DNA of 64,000 bases from Capnocytophaga felis (GCF_009684755.1 NZ_BLBC01000014.1:186001-250000); one strand, 5' to 3'. Shown: positions 14,822 to 23,516, counted from the stretch's first letter. Translations and numbers: made by a program. The notes: generated from the letters alone by a model not told the origin.

Positions 14822-17509
14822 TTAAGCTGTCCCTTCCAAATATTCCCAACGATTTTCTCCAATCTTCCGCATTTTTAAGCGTTTACCTCGTGCAAGAGCA
14901 AATTCTTGTACTCCGTAAGCCAAACCTTCAATATCGGTGGCGGTTTCAAATTTCAACTTTACTTCGCCTGTTGAGGAGTTTTTGACGTAATATTCTAAAT
15001 TCGAAGGAAATATCTCATCTTTAAAAGTAATATTTCCTGAAGTTGTTTTGTTCAAAAAGGTGTGAACACTATCATTACCGATTTCAATATCCTTGTTTAC
15101 CACATCACTATTTAACAACTGTGTTTCAGGATGTTGAGTTAATTGGAATGAATTGTGAATCTGATGTTTGCTTAAATTTTCAAACACTTTTTGATAACCC
15201 ACTACTTTTACGTTTTCAACCTGAACATTCTCTAAGTCGTTAGCTTTGTCAGGATTTGCATACACAGTAATTGCTGCCTTCCTGTAGGTTACTTTCCCGC
15301 TATTGACAATCTCCACGTTTTTGATGTGGATGTTTTTATTCCCTTTGCGTTGATTAACGTTACGTTGTTCTATATACTGACTGTTTCCATTTGCTGATGA
15401 ATAAAAACATAACGGACGGCTATAGTATTGAGGTTCAGAACCTGTCCAATGTAATTCTGTTCCGCAATCAATCAACTTTAAACCATCAATATATGTGTGG
15501 AAATTGTCGCTGTTATGGTCTATAAATGCAACCCCAAATCGCTTTGAATTGATAACCGTAACGTTGAACATTCGCAAATAGCCGTGCGTCCAATTGGTCG
15601 GAATCTTGGCGAAAAGTCCGCAACCTTTAAATACGGGATTGATAAGTTCAATGCTTACGTGTGTCGGAACAAACTCATTTTCAGACTTTAATTCATATTT
15701 CATCGACCCGTGTTGAGCCGTTGAAAGTGAAAATCCCGCAGGCTCAAAACCTCCGTTGTCTTCGAACACACAATTCAAAAATTTGATGTTTTTGAAATGA
15801 TTTCTGTTATAAATAGGTTCAATATCAGTTCCATAGCCGAGATTTCTGAAATTCGAAGCCTCTGCAGGACTGGTAAATGAAAACTCACACGTATCAAATA
15901 CCACATTTTCAGCACTTCGTATTCCCAAACCTTCCATTCGGGCGTTATAGAGCTTCGTATTTCGCACATACACATTATTAGCACGGGACAGAAGCATTCC
16001 GTCGCCGATGAAATATTTAGCGGTCAAATTCTCAATGGTAACATTCTGAGATTTAGTAATATAAACTCCGTGTATTTGCTCCGAACGAAAAAAATAGTTG
16101 TCTTCCTTAGGGTTCATCCATTGATGGTCTGATTTATCACCAACAAGCAAACCTCCTCGAATAGTTACATTGTTTGCCTCTTCAATACGAAGTGTTGTAA
16201 AATGTGGTAATGGATTTGGCAGCACTTTAAATTCAGCTCCTTCTTCAAGTTCAATATTGGAGTTGCTATGAACATGTACACCTACGTTAGTAAGTGCCTC
16301 TAAATCATATCTTCCTGCTTTTATAAGAATATTACGATGATAGGCAAACAACACGTTGAGCCACGTACGGGTATCGCCGATAATATTTTTGGTTGAAATT
16401 ACTTTTATTCCCTCTACTGAAAATAAATCCTGAGTTTTTACCAAATCTTTATATTCCGTATCGTCTTCAAATTCAAACTTATACTGAATTATGCCGTTCT
16501 GAACACGTGCTTGCAGGGCGTATTTCAGGTGGAAATTTTCCCCGTGAAAGGGCAAGCGTTTCCATTGAGTGTCGTCTTCGGTAGTTTCTTTCCACTGCAG
16601 ATAATTTCCGTCTAATATTTTGATGTGAAATGTTTCAGGATAATTTACGTTAATTAATTTTTCTTGTCTGTCTTCTACGAAACGCAACGTATTGACCCTT
16701 ACCATCATATCCCCTTCGGTGTTTCGGCGATTTTCCTCGTTAGCGATGAAAGGCATATCCACCCACTCAGCATTTAATAATCCAGAGTGCCACTGAATCT
16801 TTTTATTGTCAAGAACTTTGTACTTGAAAGCGGCAACCCATTGCCCCATAAGTAGTTCTTTGTATTTTTCATCGGGTTCTCCTTGTTTTTTGATATAGAT
16901 TCGATTTCTATCTACTTTGGCGACAAGTGTTTGATTATCAAGCGGACGCAACTCGTAATTATACAGCAATTTTTTCCAAGCGGAAGATGCTTCGGTTTTT
17001 AACTTCCACCATAGGTATTTATTTTGAAACTTAAACTCGAATTGGTCATCGGGAACGCTTATTTGACCTTCTAACAAATCCTCTTTGGAAATGGTTGTTC
17101 CGTCATTTAACAGAATATCCTTTGTTGTTCCTTTTTTTAAAAGTTGCTGTTTTTCTGTTTCTGTAAGTCCTTGTCCTTGCAATGAGTTTAAAAAATCTTG
17201 CTCAGTTCCTTGATTACCAGCGTCCAACCAAGACTGATAGGCGGATTTGCCGTCAGCTCCTTGAATGCCTCTTTCGCCTCGTTGTCCACGTTCGCCTGCG
17301 TCTCCCTTGTCGCCTTTGAGTTCGGTTTTGGAAATAGTTTCTCCGTTGGCGAGCAAAATATCATCACTTTCCGTTTTTTTCAGGATATTTGCCGAATTTT
17401 CTTTGAAATTATTAAGAAGTTGTCGGTCATTTTCAGAGAGCCCTCCGCCTTGCCCCGCAACCTGAAGTTCAAGAACTATTTTATTATCATTTGCACTTCC
17501 TATTGCCAT
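14822..17509 (-). CDS. Receptor-binding spike: collagen-like stalk and beta-helix
   Basis: An 895-residue fibre or spike protein. Order: N-terminal strand with GQGGGLSENDRQLL (possible docking, about 10-30); collagen-like Gly-x-y triplets (GDKGDAGERGQRGERG, about 62-78); the phage-fibre phrase AYQSWLDAGNQGTEQDFL; WKKLPF/WKRLPF-like short repeats (about 170-370) built as strand modules; a right-handed parallel beta-helix (about 400-720) with repeated N-V-x-I-x-x turns (NNVTIRGG, QNVTIENL, NNVYVRNT, ENVVFDTC); and a C-terminal cap. It probably binds, and may cleave, surface glycan; no catalytic set is evident. It is one of the clearest virus-type genes here. Confidence 0.8.
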   Translation of the reverse strand: MAIGSANDNKIVLELQVAGQGGGLSENDRQLLNNFKENSANILKKTESDDILLANGETISKTELKGDKGDAGERGQRGERGIQGADGKSAYQSWLDAGNQGTEQDFLNSLQGQGLTETEKQQLLKKGTTKDILLNDGTTISKEDLLEGQISVPDDQFEFKFQNKYLWWKLKTEASSAWKKLLYNYELRPLDNQTLVAKVDRNRIYIKKQGEPDEKYKELLMGQWVAAFKYKVLDNKKIQWHSGLLNAEWVDMPFIANEENRRNTEGDMMVRVNTLRFVEDRQEKLINVNYPETFHIKILDGNYLQWKETTEDDTQWKRLPFHGENFHLKYALQARVQNGIIQYKFEFEDDTEYKDLVKTQDLFSVEGIKVISTKNIIGDTRTWLNVLFAYHRNILIKAGRYDLEALTNVGVHVHSNSNIELEEGAEFKVLPNPLPHFTTLRIEEANNVTIRGGLLVGDKSDHQWMNPKEDNYFFRSEQIHGVYITKSQNVTIENLTAKYFIGDGMLLSRANNVYVRNTKLYNARMEGLGIRSAENVVFDTCEFSFTSPAEASNFRNLGYGTDIEPIYNRNHFKNIKFLNCVFEDNGGFEPAGFSLSTAQHGSMKYELKSENEFVPTHVSIELINPVFKGCGLFAKIPTNWTHGYLRMFNVTVINSKRFGVAFIDHNSDNFHTYIDGLKLIDCGTELHWTGSEPQYYSRPLCFYSSANGNSQYIEQRNVNQRKGNKNIHIKNVEIVNSGKVTYRKAAITVYANPDKANDLENVQVENVKVVGYQKVFENLSKHQIHNSFQLTQHPETQLLNSDVVNKDIEIGNDSVHTFLNKTTSGNITFKDEIFPSNLEYYVKNSSTGEVKLKFETATDIEGLAYGVQEFALARGKRLKMRKIGENRWEYLEGTA

Positions 17510-17520
17510 TACTGTTTTTT

Positions 17521-18018
17521 TTATTTGTTTTTATCTTCTTTAAAATATTGATACGTACCGAACGCTGCAAGTCCAAGGATTACCAACCACATCCACGTTT
17601 TATTTTTGCTAACTTTTTGATTTAAAGATGGTTTAACAAAAACCTTCTTTTTAGGAGTTACTGTAACTCCCTCGAGTTCCATAATATCCTCAATCATATA
17701 GATTAAGGATGGTACATCCTTCGCCTTAGCTTTTACAGTTTTGAAACCAATATGGCTTATTTCTATGTCGTCATTAGGTTGTGCCTCAAGTTTATAAGCT
17801 CCATTATCACCTGTTGTTGTACCCGTTCTTTTTGTGCGGTTGATGACGTGAACTCCAGGTAATGGAAGTTTCTCATCATCAAAAATTTTTCCTGTCATTG
17901 CATTATTTTTTTTTGTTGATTCACATTCAGAAACTGCCTTAGGACGCAAGTCCTGTGCAGTTCCTGAAAAACCCAAACCAATAATTCCAATTTGATATTT
18001 TTTTAATATTTTGCTCAT
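17521..18018 (-). CDS. Membrane protein with carboxypeptidase-regulatory-like domain
   Basis: 165 residues. Residues about 40-105 (MTGKIFDDEKLPLPGVHVIN ... GTTTGDNGAYKLEAQPNDDI) match the CarboxypepD_reg-like beta sandwich found at the N terminus of host SusC/TonB-dependent receptors. A C-terminal membrane helix follows (about 143-159, WLVILGLAAFGTYQYF) with a short basic-acidic tail. In this operon of single-pass proteins it is probably a virion membrane protein that displays the domain. Presence of a host-receptor-style domain suggests capture from the host. Confidence 0.72.
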   Translation of the reverse strand: MSKILKKYQIGIIGLGFSGTAQDLRPKAVSECESTKKNNAMTGKIFDDEKLPLPGVHVINRTKRTGTTTGDNGAYKLEAQPNDDIEISHIGFKTVKAKAKDVPSLIYMIEDIMELEGVTVTPKKKVFVKPSLNQKVSKNKTWMWLVILGLAAFGTYQYFKEDKNK

Positions 18019-18029
18019 AATTCCCTGTT

Positions 18030-18485
18030 TTATAGTAATCTTGGAAATTTATCTTTTAACTCCTGATATTCAGAAGAGGACAATTCTTTTTCAAACCACT
18101 CCCTAAGATTCTTTTTTGTACCAGAACCCCACATCGGTTGTCCGTAAAAACCATACGGACGCATTCCAAAACGCTTATAAACAATCTCAAATCTTGGCTC
18201 ATCAAGGTAGGACAACGTTTCCTTAATTTTAGAAAAATCCGTCCCGTTATCCTTCATCGCATCGTGCAAGTCCTGAGCTATTTTGCTAACCAAAATCCTA
18301 TCATTAGCAAACGCCGCCAAATCCTTACCATATGTGTCTTTGGGATTTACGGAATAATTATTTACGGCTGAGTTGTAATCTTTGTGATTTTGTGAGGGTT
18401 GATTAGAATTGCTTTTGCTTAAAAAATAAATTATCGCTCCCAATCCAACAGCAACCGAACCGATTATAATATGCTCTTTTTTCAT
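18030..18485 (-). CDS. Annexin-like membrane-anchored protein A
   Basis: 151 residues: N-terminal membrane helix (about 6-22, IIGSVAVGLGAIIYFL), a polar linker, then a helical domain (about 70-151) with the pattern A..L..AMKDNGTDFSKIKETL ... FEIVYKRFG ... LREWFEKELSSSEYQEL. This resembles one annexin-type repeat (AMKG-x-GT-x-x, then ELS at the end) as seen in Bacteroidetes phage proteins. It is a paralogue of the next gene upstream (18497-19003). Role unknown; membrane-associated virion protein is likely. Confidence 0.7.
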   Translation of the reverse strand: MKKEHIIIGSVAVGLGAIIYFLSKSNSNQPSQNHKDYNSAVNNYSVNPKDTYGKDLAAFANDRILVSKIAQDLHDAMKDNGTDFSKIKETLSYLDEPRFEIVYKRFGMRPYGFYGQPMWGSGTKKNLREWFEKELSSSEYQELKDKFPRLL

Positions 18486-18496
18486 AATTTTTTGTT

Positions 18497-19003
18497 TTAA
18501 AACAGACCTTGACCACCTCCTTGGATTAGGAAGCGTAAATTTTGAAGTTCTGAATTACTGAACTGGTCAGCCATCCATTCTGTGAGTGTCATATGGCTTT
18601 TATTGCCAAATCCCAACACATCCGTTGCTGGTTTTCTTTTGCCGAAAGCGTTGTAAACCAACACAAAAGCATTTCTATTTAATCCTTTGAGTGCCTCATA
18701 CACTTGCTTATATCCATTCCCAACACCTACCATTGCATTGTATAATTTTTGAGCTCTTAAACTCGCTTGTGAAGGCGTTATGTTAGAAGCTCTATCGTTA
18801 GGATTCGTTTTTATTGGAATGAATCTGTTTTTCCAGTACAAAGTATAAAAGGCAAAACCGCCAATACTTGCAATCGTAATACCAACAAGCACAAAGCCCA
18901 CATTAACAGCTTTATTTACCATTTTGGGATTTTTGGCAGCGTAACTCGTTACAGCTGCCACAGCTGCCGGATTTCCTAATTTATTAGAACCTCTTTTTTT
19001 CAT
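18497..19003 (-). CDS. Annexin-like membrane-anchored protein B
   Basis: 168 residues, paralogue of 18030-18485 with the same plan: membrane helix (about 33-54, VNVGFVLVGITIASIGGFAF) and a C-terminal helical domain (AQKLYNAMVGVGNGYKQV ... FVLVYNAFGKR ... LTEWMADQFSNSELQNL). The two genes are 11 nt apart, so this is a tandem duplication that has diverged. The GT-x-D of copy A is replaced by GNGY here, so any calcium-site residues are not kept. Confidence 0.7.
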   Translation of the reverse strand: MKKRGSNKLGNPAAVAAVTSYAAKNPKMVNKAVNVGFVLVGITIASIGGFAFYTLYWKNRFIPIKTNPNDRASNITPSQASLRAQKLYNAMVGVGNGYKQVYEALKGLNRNAFVLVYNAFGKRKPATDVLGFGNKSHMTLTEWMADQFSNSELQNLRFLIQGGGQGLF

Positions 19004-19024
19004 AATTTTTTGTATTACCGAACA

Positions 19025-19171
19025 CTAAATCCCAAAAAATTTTTTTACCGTTACCCATAACAACGGATTGGTTAAATAGTCTTTTGCTTTTTTGCTTTTT
19101 GAAAGTGCTACTAATTTTTCAAGTACTTTTTCATCCAAATTTTCAAGTTCTTTGATATATTGTTCTTTCAT
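19025..19171 (-). CDS. 48-residue protein of the structural operon
   Basis: A short gene in the gap between the coiled-coil gene and annexin-like gene B; ATG 19171 follows the previous stop by 6 nt. It starts MKEQYIKELENLDEKVLEKL and ends in WVTVKKFFGI. The N-terminal two thirds form a charged amphipathic helix; the end is more hydrophobic. Support is its tight spacing and clean helix pattern. No function can be assigned. Confidence 0.6.
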   Translation of the reverse strand: MKEQYIKELENLDEKVLEKLVALSKSKKAKDYLTNPLLWVTVKKFFGI

Positions 19172-19177
19172 AGTGTT

Positions 19178-20011
19178 TTACATATTTTGTCCGAAAATTA
19201 AATTGTACCAATGGGTAACTTGCTCATCGGTTACAGATGGGTCAGAAATAATATTGATAAATTGTTGTTTTATTTCTGAAATGCCTGGCGTCGCCAAAGC
19301 GGGAACCATTCCCGTTGCAGGGCTTTGCATCATTCTTTCGGCTACCATTGGTAGCACTTGTCCTAATGCTCCCACAATGTTACTGCCCGCTTCGCTTTCC
19401 CAAAAACCTTTTTTGTCTAACTCTTGACGTTTTAAATCAACCGCGTGTTTTTCTTCCGAAGTATCTAATTTTAAACGCAACGAAAAATTTTCGTCTTTCA
19501 GTTGGCGAATTTCACTTTTGGCGTCTTTGAGTTCTTCATCCAGTTTTGCATTTTCTTTTTTCAAATCTTCAAAACGCTCACGAATAACCTCGTTACGTAC
19601 CAAGTCATTTTGTGTTACCTGAACAAACCCCATAGCCGGAGCCGCCAACATAGGAGGCTGGTAAATGGGAGGTGCTGGCTGTTGTTGTTCGGTTATTGGA
19701 ATCATTTTTTCTTGATTTTCTTCTTGTTTTGAAAAATTAAGCGTTATCGTTTCAATATTATGGTACGAACCTGTACCGCCGTTTTCATATATACGCCTCA
19801 ATGCTAACGTTGTACCATCAGTAAATCCTTGTTTAGGGAGTTCCTTAAAGAAATTTTCAAAACCTCCAAAAATCTGATTTATATCCTCCGTTTTAAACGC
19901 ATTGCGTGGAGCAGTACTTTTTGACAATTTTTTACTACCCTGTGATACACTTATTACGTTTAAATGATGTTGATTCAGGAAGTTTGAAACTTTATCAATC
20001 AATTCTTTCAT
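19178..20011 (-). CDS. Coiled-coil structural protein
   Basis: 277 residues. An N-terminal domain (about 1-95) is followed by a Pro/Gln-rich hinge (about 108-125), a long coiled coil (about 140-200, RFEDLKKENAKLDEELKDAK) and a helical C-terminal part (GSNIVGALGQVLPMVAERMM). Lies directly after the candidate capsid genes, 3 nt apart from the 101-residue protein. Plan suggests a scaffold, vertex or membrane-proximal protein. Family not recognised. Confidence 0.68.
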   Translation of the reverse strand: MKELIDKVSNFLNQHHLNVISVSQGSKKLSKSTAPRNAFKTEDINQIFGGFENFFKELPKQGFTDGTTLALRRIYENGGTGSYHNIETITLNFSKQEENQEKMIPITEQQQPAPPIYQPPMLAAPAMGFVQVTQNDLVRNEVIRERFEDLKKENAKLDEELKDAKSEIRQLKDENFSLRLKLDTSEEKHAVDLKRQELDKKGFWESEAGSNIVGALGQVLPMVAERMMQSPATGMVPALATPGISEIKQQFINIISDPSVTDEQVTHWYNLIFGQNM

Positions 20012-20013
20012 TG

Positions 20014-20319
20014 CTATTCATTTTTTGTAAAACATTCTTTTTCAACAACATATCTTATAAATACCTTGTTGATTGTTTTGCCTTCTGACTTTTTGAATTT
20101 CAGTCGGAAGGATTCGTTTACAATGGCAACAGGACTTTCAATGACAAAGCTCTCACCAGGTAAGATTTCTTGCCTTGTGGAATCGTCTAATACCAAAATG
20201 GTATCCCCAGCATTGAACATTGAAAAATGTAGAATGCCCTCACCGCCCGACATATCCATAAAATTTAGCGAACTATCATCGGTAATCACAATTGCATTAT
20301 AAAGTCCTTTTCGTGTCAT
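20014..20319 (-). CDS. Small beta-rich protein, possible minor capsid or vertex protein
   Basis: 101 residues with no membrane segment, almost all predicted as beta strands ([48 protein letters not shown]). Such a compact beta sandwich next to the candidate major capsid genes fits a vertex, decoration or minor capsid role. Not recognised as a known family. Confidence 0.62.
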
Positions 20320-20333
20320 TGTCTGTTTTTTTA

Positions 20334-20714
20334 TTATTCTTTGTTACATCCGCAAGAACCTTCTCTTTGGATGATGAAAACTAACTGTCCGATAAATTCA
20401 TCTGTCAATGGTTCTTCTGCATTGATGGTTACGAAAAATCGGTTGTTGTCAGTCGGGAAATTCACTTGCTTAACTCCTTGAAAATAACCGCCCTCAGTAC
20501 GTACATAATCTCTGTAATCGGTAGGATTGAGCAATGTACCTCCTTGTGCGTTTTTGATTTCAATTTCCACAGGAAATTCAGGCTTGTTATTCTTCATCGG
20601 GATAAAATGCACCCCTACGCAAGTGCCTTTTTCTAAGGAAATATTCCCAGAAAAAGCCGTGTCGCCTGATTTCATATGAACGTTTAATCTGCTGTATATT
20701 ACGCTACTTGTCAT
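20334..20714 (-). CDS. Small beta-sandwich protein, candidate capsid component
   Basis: 126 residues, beta-rich with strand pairs such as [37 protein letters not shown] and IGQLVFIIQ, and a C-terminal CGC. The pattern suits a jelly-roll-like fold, though this cannot be proven from sequence alone. It is the first gene after the internal terminator at 20737-20772, 14 nt before the 101-residue protein. It may be the second capsid protein beside the 193-residue one. Confidence 0.62.
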
Positions 20715-20736
20715 AACTTTTTAAAATTTTAAGATT

Positions 20737-20772
20737 AAAAAAAGCCCCGCCCTCTTAAAAGGCAGGGCTTTT
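20737..20772 (-). terminator. Internal terminator after the candidate major capsid gene
   Basis: On the minus strand AAAAGCCCTGCC ... GGCGGGGCTTTTTT, a GC-rich stem with one mismatch and a T tract, 22 nt past the stop of the 193-residue gene. It should lower transcription of everything downstream relative to that gene. Confidence 0.85.
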
Positions 20773-20794
20773 CACGTTTACAAAAAAATGAGTA

Positions 20795-21376
20795 TTAGCG
20801 TTTTTGGTATGTTTCAAAACCTTTGAGAAGTACTCTTGCAAAAGAAGTGTCCCCGCTTGAAGGCGTGATTTTACTTCCCATTGGAGTTTCAATCTGAATT
20901 TCAACCGGAGCATTTGGCTCAATGAGTGCTAATGCCTCTAACTTACGGTAGTAAGCATCGGATTTTTTCGCATTCTCAATGGCAGAAATTGGCAATTTCA
21001 CAATGATTTCGTTTTTCTGACGAATAACCAAGTGCGATGCAAGCAATACCGGAGGTAATTCTACATTATACTTAATGTTGTATACTGGGTCAGAAGAATT
21101 TCCTTCACCATATTGTACCGTTACGGCATCAGCTACGAAATAGCGGTCAGCCTCCAATTTGTTACCGTCAAAGTTGGTAACTCCCACCTCTTGCACTGCG
21201 TTACTGGTAAGCAAGTTAGCCACTCCGCCAGCAGCGAATTTAGAGTTTACATACAACTCACTCGGAGTTGGTTTTAATCGGGCAACCGGCATTTGCAAAT
21301 TTTTTGATGCATTAACAGCTGCCAAAAAGTTGGATACTTTTACGTATTGTTCTTCGTTTAGCAATAATTCGTTCAT
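20795..21376 (-). CDS. Candidate major capsid protein
   Basis: 193 residues, no membrane segment. An N-terminal helix (about 4-20) is followed by beta-rich segments (YFVADAVTVQYGEG, VYNIKYNVELPPVLLASHLV, NEIIVKLPISAI, APVEIQIETPMGSKI, SFARVLLKGFETY). It is proposed as the major capsid protein because it is soluble and beta-rich, lies centrally among virion-type genes and is followed at once by a strong terminator, which would make it the best-expressed gene of the block. I recognise no known capsid family; single or double jelly-roll membership is untested. Confidence 0.55.
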   Translation of the reverse strand: MNELLLNEEQYVKVSNFLAAVNASKNLQMPVARLKPTPSELYVNSKFAAGGVANLLTSNAVQEVGVTNFDGNKLEADRYFVADAVTVQYGEGNSSDPVYNIKYNVELPPVLLASHLVIRQKNEIIVKLPISAIENAKKSDAYYRKLEALALIEPNAPVEIQIETPMGSKITPSSGDTSFARVLLKGFETYQKR

Positions 21377-21410
21377 TTTATTATGATTTTAAAAGTTTGT
21401 ATTGATTTTT

Positions 21411-21833
21411 TTAAACTGCGGCAAATTCTTGTTTTGGTGCTGACGAGAATTTAACTTCATCCGCATAAGGATTGTCAATTACATCGTAATTATCCACGTC
21501 CGAAGGTAGAATAATGATTGGGTTTTCGGGGCTTCCCAATGCGGTTTTTAAAATACCTTCTTGAGGATTAACAATCTCTTTTACAAGCTCCCCTAATTGG
21601 GTCGCTGCCATTCCTGCTGCTGCTCCTTGAAGCATTTTACCAGCGTTATCCTTACCGTTAATCATTGCGGTTCCCACCACTCCGACCACAGCAAGTAATC
21701 CACGTTTCAATTTTGAGTTTTTAAGCGGAATTTTGTCCGCCAACACTCGTGAACCCATAGCTCCGGCAATAGCACCGCCAGTGAATGCCGCTGCTCCGGT
21801 TACTGTCTCTGAATTTAGTTTATTAGTTTTCAT
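21411..21833 (-). CDS. Gly/Ala-rich membrane protein
   Basis: 140 residues. It has two or three Gly/Ala-rich hydrophobic stretches (about 12-30 TGAAAFTGGAIAGAMGS; about 45-58 GLLAVVGVVGTAMI; about 68-80 LQGAAAGMAAT) and an acidic C-terminal tail (NYDVIDNPYADEV). Probable multi-pass membrane protein of the virion, upstream of the capsid candidate by 34 nt. Family unknown. Confidence 0.66.
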   Translation of the reverse strand: MKTNKLNSETVTGAAAFTGGAIAGAMGSRVLADKIPLKNSKLKRGLLAVVGVVGTAMINGKDNAGKMLQGAAAGMAATQLGELVKEIVNPQEGILKTALGSPENPIIILPSDVDNYDVIDNPYADEVKFSSAPKQEFAAV

Positions 21834-21838
21834 ACTGT

Positions 21839-22378
21839 TTATTTACCTTTTTTATTTGTTGCCATTATAATTATTCCTCCAAGTGCCAAAACACCTACTC
21901 CTATACCAACATACAATGCTGTGTTATCCTTGGGCTTTTCAGCATTTCGTTGATTCATCAAAGCTATTATCGTTGCCATATCCACATTGCCCCCAGCTTG
22001 CTGTGCTGCCATTGCTTGGCTTTCCATAAAAGCCATATCTTCGGCAGTGGCTCGGCGTTGTTCACCAGTGGTTGAATCTTGAATATACACCGTTCGACCG
22101 CCTTTAAACTCATTGACCAAAGCTACTATCCCTGCCACAGTATTGATAACCTGCCCCGAGGCATTCATTATCGTGTCAAAACGCGTCTGTCCGTGTCGCT
22201 CTCTGTAAGAGAATTTTTTAGGAGTAGCTTTTGAGCCAACTGCCGTTATAGGTTTCTTGACTTCTATATACTTTTTTGAGTTAATGGCATTGCCCGGAAT
22301 GTTATACCCTCTTGTTATTGTAGGTACTACCGTTGTAGGACCTGCCAAACCCATTATTGGTAATATTGCCTCTGACAT
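21839..22378 (-). CDS. Tail-anchored membrane protein 1
   Basis: 179 residues: a soluble N-terminal part, a middle helix with EDMAFMESQAMAAQQAGG, and a single C-terminal membrane helix followed by a short basic tail (KDNTALYVGIGVGVLALGGI then KKGK). The junction KPKDNTALY also occurs in the next gene (22397-22768), so the two share an anchor module. The plan of a soluble head plus C-terminal anchor is that of PRD1-type minor virion membrane proteins, by analogy only. Confidence 0.68.
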   Translation of the reverse strand: MSEAILPIMGLAGPTTVVPTITRGYNIPGNAINSKKYIEVKKPITAVGSKATPKKFSYRERHGQTRFDTIMNASGQVINTVAGIVALVNEFKGGRTVYIQDSTTGEQRRATAEDMAFMESQAMAAQQAGGNVDMATIIALMNQRNAEKPKDNTALYVGIGVGVLALGGIIIMATNKKGK

Positions 22379-22396
22379 AATTTCTTGTTTTTCAAT

Positions 22397-22768
22397 TTAT
22401 TTTTTCACTAATAACACAATCAATCCCAAAGCGATAACCCCACCGGTGATATACAATGCTGTATTATCTTTTTCAGGTTTCGCACCGAAATTACCCGTTA
22501 TTACACGTCGCATATCGGCAGCTTCCTGCATTTTCATTGCCCGGTTGTACTGCTGTTGCTTTAACCACTCGGCGTGTTGTTCCTGCTTGATTCTGATTTC
22601 TTCAGGAGTAAGTTGGCGTTCTACTACAGTAGTATGATTTACTGTTTGACCGCCTCCACCGCCGTTGTTGCTTCCTTTGATAGAGCTATATACGTTAGCT
22701 CCGGTATTAACGACATCAAGAGCGGTGCTTACCCAACCCAACCCATATTTTCTGTATTTGTTAAGCAT
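22397..22768 (-). CDS. Tail-anchored membrane protein 2
   Basis: 123 residues, with Gly-rich linker (SIKGSNNGGGGGQTV, about 29-43), a charged helix (PEEIRIKQEQHAEWLKQQQ) and a C-terminal anchor (KDNTALYITGGVIALGLIVL then VKK). Its end matches tail-anchored protein 1. It overlaps the start of downstream translation from 22761-23516 by 8 nt. Confidence 0.68.
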   Translation of the reverse strand: MLNKYRKYGLGWVSTALDVVNTGANVYSSIKGSNNGGGGGQTVNHTTVVERQLTPEEIRIKQEQHAEWLKQQQYNRAMKMQEAADMRRVITGNFGAKPEKDNTALYITGGVIALGLIVLLVKK

Positions 22769-23516
22769 TTACTTTTGTCGGTTTATCTTTTCCTTTAAAG
22801 ACATAAGCTCCTACGCCTATGGCTGCCAATACAAGCAGCAACGTTGTCATATTACCCTGTGAGGCTTCCGTTTTTGGAGCGTTTTTGAGTCTTTCTGCCT
22901 CACGGGCTTGTTGCTCCAAAGCCAAACGTTCTGCCTCTTTGCGGGCGTTATAGGTCGCCTTTAAGTTTTCAATTTCAGCTAAGATACTTGCCAATTTTTG
23001 CTCTCGTACTTTTACTTCCTGCTCCAATTTCTGAGCCTCTGTACGAATGAGTTGCATATTAGAAGGTGAAAATTTTGTTTGTAAAACTTCTAATCTTTCT
23101 GTTACAGCTGAAAGTTCCTTTTCCAAAGGCAACGCCTTTTCTTTGTACTCTTTTTCTCTATTGGTATAAGTATCGCAAGAAAAAGCCTTATTCCACCAAC
23201 GCTTCCCAAACCAGCCTAAGCCGGAACCTGCTGCTACTTCGGGGTTTTGTAACCACATATCACGAGTGATTGTAGCCTTATTGATTTCATTATCAAGTTC
23301 CGCAATACGTTTTCTTCGGTTTGCTTGTAGTTCTTCAAGAGAAACATATTCGGCTTGAAGTACACCCGTTTCCAATGCAGAAATTTTGCTTCTTACTTCA
23401 CCAATACGCCCCGGCAGAGAATTAAAGTGAGCTTCAGCCTGTCCCGCTCTCGCTCTGTGATTATCGCAACCGCCTAACCCAGTATTATTTACGTTGTATT
23501 GTGTATCGAATTGCAT
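22761..23516 (-). CDS. Coiled-coil protein with C-terminal membrane anchor
   Basis: 251 residues. Two long coiled-coil stretches (about 30-85 and 125-215, e.g. EAQKLEQEVKVREQKLASIL) flank a short part with GSGLGWFGKRWWNKAFSCDT. A C-terminal membrane helix follows (TTLLLVLAAIGVGAYVF) with tail KGKDKPTKVNA. It could span the virion interior or act during genome entry. Lies 13 nt after the transglutaminase-like gene. Family unknown. Confidence 0.68.
   Translation of the reverse strand: MQFDTQYNVNNTGLGGCDNHRARAGQAEAHFNSLPGRIGEVRSKISALETGVLQAEYVSLEELQANRRKRIAELDNEINKATITRDMWLQNPEVAAGSGLGWFGKRWWNKAFSCDTYTNREKEYKEKALPLEKELSAVTERLEVLQTKFSPSNMQLIRTEAQKLEQEVKVREQKLASILAEIENLKATYNARKEAERLALEQQAREAERLKNAPKTEASQGNMTTLLLVLAAIGVGAYVFKGKDKPTKVNA

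Noticed and set aside
22257-22637. Opposite-strand frame of 126 residues across tail-anchored proteins 1 and 2
   Set aside because: Spans two real genes and their gap, with no operon partner on that strand.
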